A stretch of 64,000 nt of DNA, taken from NCBI GenBank assembly GCA_023376005.1, contig CM042179.1, forward strand, positions 16,754,648 to 16,818,647, read 5' to 3'. The translations under genes were made by a program, and so were the position numbers. Below the pieces are notes generated by a model. That model saw nothing but the letters and a program-made list of their open reading frames with translations. It ran no database searches and was not told the DNA's origin. This stretch comes from Doryteuthis pealeii. Taxonomy: Eukaryota; Mollusca; Cephalopoda; Myopsida; Loliginidae. Of this stretch, positions 55,654 through 64,000 are shown piece after piece. The first letter of the stretch is position 1, and each line of letters begins with the position of its first letter.

Positions 55654-55839
55654 AGGGTGGAGGTGTATGCTATCACTGGGTTTGACTACAGACGTTTTTC
55701 AACTTGTTACTTCTTCAACGCTAAAAAGAACAGGGATCAGTGCAACTTTTTAGAGTGTCTTTGTGACGGGTCAGGAGGTCAGTGGAAATTAACTCCTGCA
55801 GGTATTCGCAACTCCAAGAATGAGACAACTCTGCGTTAA
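55654..55839 (+). CDS. Candidate cysteine-containing exon, unrecognised
   Basis: A possible acceptor (ctctttgctcgattgg, then tagagtag) precedes an open frame from 55654 to a TAA at 55837-55839. Residues include TGFDYRRFSTCYFF, then DQCNFLECLCDGSGGQWKLT. The four cysteines (C-x14-C-x5-C-x-C spacing by eye) recall small cysteine-rich extracellular modules, but no family fits well. An internal GCAG|gtattc at about 55801 could act as donor. Alternatively the upstream gctcgattggtagaa is a tRNA A-box-like start of a SINE, in which case the frame is accidental. Confidence 0.25.
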   Translation, partial: RVEVYAITGFDYRRFSTCYFFNAKKNRDQCNFLECLCDGSGGQWKLTPAGIRNSKNETTLR

Positions 55840-57110
55840 CGATACATTTTTCTTATTGTTATATGATTATGTAATGCTATATAACAGAAAAGAATACATT
55901 TCGTACCCTAGATTGGAGAGTAAAGACATGGTGAGGAATTTGGCTGGAATGTTTGCTTCATATTAATTAACATTAAGTTTTTCAATGGCAAATTTGGTAT
56001 AGGCTGCGTCACTTCTTTTGTCAAAGTTTTTCTTAAGTGGCAAGTTCTTCTAGCGACAAAGATTTCTTCTATCAATAATTTGAAGTGTCGTCTGTTCTGG
56101 ATCTCCCGACTGTGTGACAACCGCGGAGTCCATATTTTATAGAAGAAAATTCCAAACCAAACACCTGACTGACCAACCAATTACGGATCATGTCATACTG
56201 CTTTTCATTGGCCAGCTAATGAGAACCTAGCTTTCTTTTTCGAGCGGGGATGATTGAACAGCATTTTGTTCTTGTATCACATTGAAAGGAAATAGAGCAA
56301 CAAAACAATTTGACATTTCAATGTCAACCGGTTCATTTTTCCGGCTTCAGAAAAAGGTTATGCAAATGTATCGACATTCCCCGTCAAGCAAATCTCAACT
56401 GTGTCTTTTGATAAACTTATCAATTTAATAGCTGCAGTGACTTTTGGTCGAATTTGCAAATTCAGTCAGAATTATAAACCTTTATCAAATATTTTGTTTT
56501 TAATATTTTTCATTTTAACGAAATTACTTTCACTGACTTACGAAAAGAAAGCGATTTTTCTTTTCTCATTAATAAATTCTAAACGGCAGCAGAAATTCTC
56601 GTTGTGTCACAATGTTATGCACATTTCTGCACTTAATGACATTTGACCTTCCCATTGATGACCATATCTTCTGCAGTTGAAGACCACCTACCAAGAATGC
56701 GAACATGTTATATTGTCTGTCCAACTGAATGACACATAATGGGCCACTCTCTTACGCACGTCTAACCATAAGTACGTATTGCAGTTAATCAGGAACATCT
56801 GTTCGTACTGTCGCCTCGTGTAACACAATATTCCTGTTAACGTAAAAAGGTTTATGCCATTATTATACGCAGAGATATATGACACAAACTTAGTCAATAT
56901 TAAAAAGCAGAATTTTCTTAAAATCCAATTCTACTGACTCGATTATAATCAAGTATTTTTAAAGTATTGTACTGCACTATGATCATTTTGAATATTTATT
57001 TTTATGCAAATTTATCATAGAGTTTAACTTATTTTAAGAATATTTACTGCCATCGTTATCATAATGTTATATACACTTGAATAAATTGGTAGGCTTAGTG
57101 TAGAGTTTAT
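55840..57110. other. Stretch without a supported gene
   Basis: A 90-codon minus-strand frame (56180-55908) contains HSREIQNRRHFKLLIEEIFV but has no splice support or known match. The rest is AT-rich. Confidence 0.35.
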
Positions 57111-57114
57111 CATT

Positions 57115-57325
57115 GTTGTAAATTAGAATCGGTGACCAGAGTTCAATTCTTGGACGAGACTGTTTGCGTTTCCCTTCGCGCTAATGTCCTTGGGAATTGC
57201 ATGAATCTATCCGCCCCCGCTATGGATAGGGTAGACTAAAACACTGAATTCAAACTGCACACTGCTTAAAATTGACCTTGTGTCGTATCCTGTTCGTAGC
57301 GGAGGTGTTGGGTAAATACATGAAT
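57115..57325 (+). repeat. tRNA-derived SINE, family B, partly deleted
   Basis: B box region agagttcaattcttggacga, then gtttcccttcgcgctaatgt, ccgctatggatagggtagac, actgaattcaaactgcacac and the tail gtagcggaggtgttgggtaa. Confidence 0.7.
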
Positions 57326-57479
57326 AGTTAAAATTAAAGATATCAAATACGATAGCAGCCCGGCCCCCCCTCTCTCATTTCCCCTGATTTCTCTTCATTT
57401 GACTTATTTCCTTTCGTCAGAAGATCTCTTACTAAATATGCAAAAAGATTGTAAAATTATTTTCTTTTAAGGGTATTTG

Positions 57480-57665
57480 CCTGCTCATCCCACTTATGAG
57501 GGCTGGACACAAGGTTTCGTTTTTACGTGGGCGCATAAAAATTGCGATCGATTCTCCTTTACCGGTCCAGAGGCCGAAGCACATTGGACCCGCAGCCGAG
57601 GCCGGGTGGATTAGGTAAGAATCAGAGCATAGTAACTGGAACAGATACTACACCCTGATCCTCCC
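57480..57665 (-). ncRNA. U2 snRNA-like sequence, probably a pseudogene
   Basis: On the minus strand, 57653-57639 reads gtgtagtatctgttc, an exact match to the branch-point-pairing region of U2 snRNA, preceded by gatca as in U2 (with two changed bases between) and followed by a diverged agttactatgctctgat resembling the next U2 segment. Further on, about 57558-57540 reads cgcaatttttatg, which would suit an Sm site, and a ggtcca/tggacc stem lies between. The very 5' end and the rest of U2 are not recognisable. The plus strand across the region also has a 48-codon open frame, probably by chance. Confidence 0.4.
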
Positions 57666-58157
57666 TTTTAGTCCAGTGAATTATTTTCTTTTAAGTTTCA
57701 GTCAAAATTTAATGAACAATGATAATGGCATTTAAAAGTGAGTTCAAGTGGGTTAATTATCCTGGCTCGGTTGAAGATAAGCTGGAAACGTTACTTATAC
57801 GTGAATTCGTTCTTCTTAGAAAGACTAGTTCTAAAGGAAGTAATGTACAGCGCCTCCATGACAGCTAGTTGAAAACTACAACTGACATAGTCAAGTATAG
57901 AAATCTTGTCAATGTTATACGCCTTACTACTATGGTTACTTTAATATCAAAGTTTTATTTTTTGTTTTCCCATATATACGTTGTGACGTAAGTTGAACAA
58001 ACTTTGCACAGAGAAAAATCTTGTTTACAGGGACACAGTTACATTGTTGTTTTTGAAGTGATTGAAAAATATATCGCTCAGTCTATCCCTAACAACGATT
58101 CGGTTAATTTGTTTTCAATTTTAATATTTAGACATATAATGAAATAAATTTATTTTT

Positions 58158-58161
<4 letters not shown>

Positions 58162-58224
<63 letters not shown>
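58162..58224. repeat. (AG)n microsatellite
   Basis: Pure AG dinucleotide array. Confidence 0.95.
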
Positions 58225-58225
<1 letters not shown>

Positions 58226-58704
58226 CTGTGACTGAGTCGAGTTAAATCATCCATGATAGTTCTATAAAAAGTAAATTACAAACTATATATTGATATATTA
58301 TAATATCTATATAGTATAATATCTTATGTCTATTGTTCATATACATTTAAGTACTTTACCATCCTGTTACTGTACTATTGCATTGGTACAAAGTGTTCCA
58401 AAAGTAGTATGCCGATGATCTTTCCTGTCATAAACTATCTCCATCGTCCTATGATTACTGATGAAGTCGTTTTACACCGAGGAAAAATGTTTATTTGTTC
58501 GATACGATATAATAGTAAGAGAACATAAACATCGGTTCTCTTAACTCAAAAATACAAATCTATTTATTTTGCAGAAAAGAAATCCGAAAAAAAAGTGTAT
58601 GCTGGTTTTCTTTACGCTATCTCAAAATACAACATATTCTTTTTACTTGAGTAATCACTTTTCAATATAATCAAAGAGAACGATTTTTTGGGTGCCACAT
58701 TAGG

Positions 58705-58925
58705 ATACAAATGCAGAATAGCGTACAAGAGACGATATCATTAGAATTGGATTTTACTTATAAATAGCATTAGATTACAGAAACTCCCAAAGTAGCCTAA
58801 CCCTAACATTGACCCTAAAACTAACCCTAGCGTCTCAAAGATTTCGGGTATTTTCGTGAAATGTAATGCTTTTAATACATATGATATTATCTCTTGTATG
58901 CTATTCTGCATTAGTACCGAAATAT
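58705..58925. mobile_element. MITE-like inverted repeat related to segments in the 1.7 kb repeats
   Basis: Left arm atgcagaatagcgtacaaga and atcattagaattggatttta; right arm mirrored as tcttgtatgctattctgcat. Arms are about 90 bases, imperfect, with a cctaaccctaacattgaccc centre. The left arm aligns with the repeated segment at about 9828 and 10070 in the 1.7 kb repeat (gaataacgtgcaagtgataa, cattagatgacggaaagtcc), so the same terminal sequence appears there as direct copies. Confidence 0.65.
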
Positions 58926-58989
58926 GAGTATGGAAATATAGATAAATTATGTCCAGAAGAATAAAATCAACTTACCAACGATTACATCT

Positions 58990-59115
58990 TCAAATAGATA
59001 TTCACCCTACCCGTTCGCCACAAATAGGATGTGACACAAGGTCGCAAGTATGGGGTATCCATTCAGTAATAATAGATCTGCGAGACTATCTTACGAAAAA
59101 AAACATTACACCACA
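58990..59115 (-). repeat. SINE tail fragment, family C type
   Basis: Reverse complement: cacaaataggatgtgacaca, aggtcgcaagtatggggtat and agatctgcgagactatctta. Confidence 0.6.
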
Positions 59116-59254
59116 ATTAGACGTCTTCAAATTTTAAACTGTCACAAGCGTTTAAAGCATTTAAACGAATGTAGACAAAAGCAATGACGTCATAATATGA
59201 GCTAAATTGTATGTTTGTTTTTTTGTTTTTTCTTATTAACAAAAATTGTTCATA

Positions 59255-59425
59255 ATTTGATTGATTTATTAATTGATTTAAACGGAATGTCAGAGATTAG
59301 GGAATAGCGTTCGTATTTACATTTTTATGTAGTCTCTTATCGAATAATTTTTAAACAGATCTATTTGATGGAACCCTAACATGTACTATCACTCCGGGTC
59401 AGAGTTGAATGGAAAAGGAAATAAT
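59255..59425 (+). repeat. Dispersed repeat, family F fragment, diverged
   Basis: ttgatggaaccctaacatgt and actatcactccgggtcagag match the family F centre; the upstream aacggaatgtca may be the diverged 5' end. Confidence 0.6.
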
Positions 59426-59429
59426 CGCC

Positions 59430-61420
59430 CTCTTTTACAGCATCAATCCTAGCAGACCTTTATGCTCTTAAGAGCTCCCAAAAATGTGTCATCGAAGTAA
59501 GTACAGAAACTTTTGCTATTTTATTCTCTTCTCAACATAGCTTCCGGACTCACAAAAAGGACCTTAGGAATTTCAGTTTCTCTTTCACATCGCCAAAAGG
59601 AATAAATGGTTCTTAGTAAGAGCCATGGTTTTGTTGCTTCTTTTATTTAATTGTTTGTATATGTAAACTCGCACAATCTACTATTCCATATTTCATCTGA
59701 AACCACATTAAGTTAGACCCCAAATATAGGAAGCAGTAAAATAGATTAAGTTCCTTTCCTTGTAGTAACTAGTGAGTTTGTAATTCCTTGTTTCGGCTAA
59801 TCTGAACTACAAATATATGTAAGAGTTTGTAACGCTATGACTATTAACACAATATAATTGTTAATATCAACTTAGTGGCGTACAAGAGGGAAAATATAAT
59901 GAAACTAATCATTCTTCTTTATCCAATTGTAGTTAAAAAAAACATACAATTATGTCGAGAATAGAATAAAGTACCCTGAAATATGAAAATTAATCACAGC
60001 AAAAATATAAATTTGAGTAAAATATTTGGCACTCTTGAACTTTGTTGACAGTTTCATTTTCGATTTGTTTTTGGTTGCTTCCCTTTGGAGCGGTGTTAAG
60101 TGATTTTTGTATTTATTTGAAATTTTTTTTTATTTTGTGTGCAATCCCGGTTTTTTGAAAGATGAATTTATTCTTTTTTTTTTTTGTGTTTGGACACTTG
60201 TAACGACTACTTCCGGTAGCCATATTTTAACCAAGCCGGTAGATGGACATTCAGAACCTTTACTTCTATATGAGAACACATATAGCCTTTTAGTATAATC
60301 ATCTACTTTTTTTTACATAATGTCTATATATTAACTGAAAAAGTTCAGATATAGTATATTTTCCTCAACTAAAACTATGCATAATATTATTGTACCTTCT
60401 AATACTAATAATTTAATTTTCTGTCTTTCATTCTTCAATCTGAATATAAGGAGTGCCAACCTTCCTGTCTTTCTTTATTGATAAAATACGAAATACAAAC
60501 TAACAGATTTTCTTAGACGAGGTAACTTTTATGCAATCCTTTCAGATCAATCACCTCGTTTTTATAGTTTTTATCACATTTCAATTTCTAGGAAATTAAG
60601 TGAACTTAAATACCAGCACTTTTCTTCACTAGTCATGAGTTGAATTCCTGGGACAGGCAGTACAAAAATACATATTGGTTTATTGATGAGGTTAATGAAC
60701 ATCATAAAGAAGATTTTTGTTTATAAGTTGTGAAATTCTCTAAGAAAGATAACTGAATAGTTAAACATGACTAGAACAACATTGCTCAATGTATAAGATA
60801 AAGTTTTCTGTTCGATATTTCCTATAATGTTATTGAATGTACCAGACATCCAAGGAAGTTTGGATAGTACAATGAACAAAATACTGTGAAAAAAAGAATG
60901 ACAAAACAATTCATCTGAGAGAATAATAAAATATTTAGTATATATATAATCATTGTTTAATATCCAGTATTCCCATAAATAATACGAATGTTAATTTTAG
61001 AAGACTTTTTCTCAGACTCTTTAAAGTTATTCTCAGCAGTTTCAAAATCTCTGAAAGATGCACAAGTATTGCACCAGATTATTCTGAACTTGAATGGAAA
61101 CAGAAATTTTCCTTGTGTAGCAAAAATGTTTTATAGCAAAATTTTTATTAGACCAATGAATTTAAAAAAATTCGTGTGCGTATTTGTATGTGTGTGTGTG
61201 TGTGTGTGTCCATAACCTTGTAATAATGTATCATAGCGATCTTTTTATTAAAGCAATAAATCTAAAAATTCTCTTAGAGAATAAAGGTATTTCCAGTCCA
61301 ATTGGAAAATGAATAATATTTTGCAATGCCTGCATTCATGCTGAACGCTATCTTTAAATCACCCAAATTCTCAATATGACATAGATATAAAATGCTAATT
61401 AGAATCATTCACTCCTTCAT
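59430..61420. other. AT-rich stretch with a (GT)n array
   Basis: (GT)n at about 61185-61210. No coding region with splice support and no matching repeat was found. Confidence 0.4.
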
Positions 61421-61424
61421 AAAT

Positions 61425-62022
61425 CCGCCCTGTCGGCTGGGGCGTTAGAATGCACCGACTGCACCTCTGCAAAGGGGTAAGACTCCCCCAATGGGGCCAC
61501 CTGTTGGCCTTGGGTGGCGACCCGTGATGCTTAAGGATAGAGCCCAGGTGGATGAGCAGTTGATGACTTGCAATACTCCACTTTGGCCCTATCTTGGGCA
61601 AGACGGGCGGTCGGAGAGGCCCCCTCCCGATCAATCGGCTGGTCACGTCAAGCCCTAGCACCTATATGATTTTCCCAATCCTATTGCCCTTATGGCAAGC
61701 CCCAACCCCTTTTTATCATATGGGTGCTAGAAGGCGGTGGCTGCGGGTCTACATGTCCTGGGAATGACGTTAAACTCTATCTGATGGTGAGGTTCCAGTT
61801 TTGGAGGTTTGGGGAATGTGGAGCAACCCTTCATCACCATTGCTCCCTGATCCACTCTGACCCGGAGTGGTAGTATCAGTTAGGGTCCCATCTATGGGTT
61901 AAATAGAAAAATGTATTTATAAAAAAAATTGTATTATCCATTAAGAATTGATTTATTTCAAAACTTTATCGGCATTAAATGACCCACTGAGGTTGATATG
62001 CCGTAAAACAAAACAAACAAAT
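61425..62022 (-). repeat. Dispersed repeat, family F, full-length reference copy
   Basis: On the minus strand it starts tgttttacggcatatcaacc (62010) and ends ctaacgccccagccgacagg (about 61428). Its first 320 bases are nearly identical to 34198-34520, so both are fairly young. The last 280 bases (ggagggggcctctccgaccg, ccctttgcagaggtgcagtc) are shared with the 33076 copy. No protein is encoded and no terminal repeats are visible. Confidence 0.85.
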
Positions 62023-62353
62023 CCTTCATAAATAGAAAAATATCACCATAAATCCCTATTATACCGAGAACACAAAGGTTCATGGATCGTCTTGTTCGTT
62101 ATAAATTTGAGATGAGGAATATAAAGAATATTATATGAATTGTCCAAAGTTTCTTTTTATCATCATTATTAAGTCGTGCTAATAGCACGGATTTTCATGA
62201 CTTTCTCTCTCGCTATTTTTTTTCTATTGGTCATCACTCCTGCAAATTCTCAACACATCATCCAATGTCCATACAATGAGCTGATCAATGTAAATTTTCC
62301 AGGGCGGCTAACACTGGTGTGTCCATGTTTAGATGTCCACAGGAGAACATATG

Positions 62354-62584
62354 TTATGAGTTCGTCTTTGCTTCTCCAGCGTGTTTTGTTCGTCTTACTT
62401 GGATTGTTTGTATGATAGAAGGTAAGAAGCCGTAAAGCTGCTTTTTGTGAAATGCTGCTTCCAGGATTTGTTCAAGACAGCACACAACGCCCTTGTGCAG
62501 TTTCCATCTATAACTTTTTCCAAGCATTTCGTTAAAGTCCAACGTGGCGCATCTATACTGCAAAACTGTTCGTTGTATACACAT
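62354..62584 (-). pseudogene. Fragment of the same non-LTR family as 53860-54600
   Basis: The minus strand reads a diverged KSYRWKLHKGV block, then HKKQLYGFLPSIIQTIQVRR and TKHAGEAKTNS, aligning with the KQLYSHLPPIVQTIRVRQTR stretch at 54350. No reverse transcriptase core is nearby. Confidence 0.65.
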
Positions 62585-62589
62585 TTGTT

Positions 62590-62955
62590 AAACTGAGTAT
62601 CGTTGTCTGTGTCTGTCCTTAAAAACTTACATTAGATATTAATGTGTGTGAAGATTTCTTCAATTCTCTTATTTTTCATGCTCTTTCCTGTCAATTATTT
62701 TCACTTAATTCTATAAAAGTATCAAATATGTTTCCATTCATCTCTATTTAACTATGTCTAACTTTTAAGTACCACGACAGATTACAGTTTTCCTGTGTGT
62801 TTTTTTTTTTTTAAGTTTCATCTTTACAGTCATTTAGTCTCACAACTGCACGGAATTGTTGTATACACAGATCTTTAGATTTAACTTATATTGATTCATT
62901 GTTGTGGTTAATTTGGGTATCGGGGATTTTTTTGTATACACATTTAACAGCCCCC
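62590..62955. other. AT-rich stretch, nothing recognised
   Basis: No frame or repeat; bounded on the right by a C run at 62950. Confidence 0.4.
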
Positions 62956-62974
62956 CCCCCCCCCGCACGATTAG

Positions 62975-63175
62975 GAAGCGAAGTTTAACAGATTTAAATT
63001 CAAAGGTTTTCCTTCTATTTTGTATTGCCTAAACCTGTCCTGCTATTTTCTCATAGCTGGAGGGAGAACAGTTTGATTAATACATTTCCCAATGATACTA
63101 GCACTATATGAAATACAAACGGCTTCTTCCAGGATTTAAACTCGTCTCATCGTAGGAAATAATTATTACGTCTCC
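62975..63175 (-). repeat. tRNA-derived SINE, family B, diverged
   Basis: Reverse complement: aaacctgtcctgctattttc, atagctggagggagaacagt, ccaatgatactagcactata and a B-box region gatttaaactcgtctcatcg. Confidence 0.65.
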
Positions 63176-63179
63176 ACAA

Positions 63180-63780
63180 AAATGTTCGTTGATAGCGGCC
63201 AAAATGGAAGTTTTAAAACCTAAGTCAGATTTATGATATGAACTCCCACAACCAAACGTTAATCTTTAGTTGTGACATCATTTTTGTTGTTGTTGTTGCG
63301 TAGTACGTGATATTTTGCATATGAGACGGACACCTACGGATTGATCGTATGCAGTCTGTTGCCTTATTTACTGAGTTGTATTTACAAGAGTTCTTTGCCA
63401 AAACAATCAAAAATTGATTGATCATCAAATGAATGAAATTATATTTATTCTGCTTGAAGGAAAACTGAAATGTACAGAATGATTGTCATTTTTTAATCAT
63501 TGAAGGGGACAAATTGATTTTCGAAAATGTTTAATAAAATAATCGATATTTTTGGGAGGCCATCACCAAAAAAAAAAACCAAAAATCACAACATTATTGC
63601 TTCTTTTAAAAAGTTTTTTTGAGAATATGAATGCAGAGAAAATATGAATTAAAGTATTTTATATTCTATATGATATTCTTAAAATATTTAACTTGTCACT
63701 AGTTTTATAAAAATGAATAACAAAATAACAATGGACATTATACTTATTCCGTCTTATCCTTATTTAAACCTTATTTACAC
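63180..63780. other. AT-rich stretch, nothing recognised
   Basis: A short GTT array at 63282-63297; no supported gene. Confidence 0.4.
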
Positions 63781-63784
63781 AGTA

Positions 63785-64000
63785 TCAATTGGTAGGCGCT
63801 CAATGTGTCACGGTTATCTTCGTAAAAAATGAAGACAACAACCAAAGTTCATATTCCTGGACAAGGATATATGCATTTCAAACAGCGTTAATACCCTTGG
63901 GAAAGGTGTGCATCCAACTATTCTTCCTCTAGCCATGAGTAAATAGCAGGGTACACTGGGCTTTTTAACTTTGGTTTGGTAACTAATCTATGAGAAGGAA
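63785..64000 (+). repeat. tRNA-derived SINE, family B, cut by the window end
   Basis: tatgcatttcaaacagcgtt, accct-tgggaaaggtgtgc and atccaactattcttcctcta, ending actaatctatgagaaggaa at the window edge where the family continues with its tail. Confidence 0.7.

Overview
This is animal nuclear DNA: AT-rich, dense in microsatellites, with phase-compatible split exons and many decayed transposable elements. The kinds of repeats (tRNA-derived SINEs, hairpin elements with an AACGTTTCGG core, decayed non-LTR and Ty3/gypsy coding remnants, and a degraded member of a large multi-copy protein family known from molluscs and other marine invertebrates) suggest a lophotrochozoan, most likely a mollusc. The species cannot be fixed from sequence alone. 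There are no bacterial operons, CRISPR arrays or phage.

The only convincing host gene is on the minus strand. Exons at 26617-26435 (signal peptide and start), 19760-19683 and 7232-7177 have good splice sites, join in phase, and read as the N-terminal part of a secreted or membrane protein resembling the DUF3105/TP53I13 family. A possible terminal exon with a polyadenylation signal lies at 4559-4277, but the conserved DUF3105 core was not found, so the gene is incomplete here or continues beyond position 1. Introns 1 and 2 each hold one copy of a nearly identical 1.7 kb repeat (9083-10803 and 22867-24604).

Layout. 1-1880: giant imperfect inverted repeat whose arms carry a Lys/Arg-rich coding remnant. 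2-7 kb: AT-rich intron-like DNA and a SINE. 7.8-9 kb: an unrecognised 126-codon frame and a 73-bp-arm palindrome. 12.9-13.5 kb: GC-rich minisatellite embedded between SINE halves. 14.6-15.1 kb: hAT-like element. 16.9-18.3 kb: decayed Ty3/gypsy integrase region. 20.7-22.7 kb: non-LTR reverse transcriptase remnant split by an LTR-like insert. 25.6 kb: zinc-finger remnant. 26-35 kb: SINEs, a 0.6 kb non-coding repeat family and an LTR-like block. 35.2-36.7 kb: a second non-LTR family, minus strand. 39.8-41.5 kb: unrecognised decayed coding. 46-51 kb: hairpin elements and a pseudogene of the large multi-copy family, interrupted by an LTR-like insert. 51.8-53.3 kb: a hairpin and a perfect 142-bp-arm palindrome. 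53.9-54.6 kb: another non-LTR fragment with a YADD motif. 55-64 kb: SINEs, a U2 snRNA-like patch, hairpin and repeat copies.

Most of the window is therefore intron or intergenic DNA shaped by nested insertion and foldback events. No functioning novel system is demonstrated. The best leads are the palindromes, the 1.7 kb repeat with its conserved 62-codon frame, the minisatellite inside a SINE, and the decayed multi-copy protein family.
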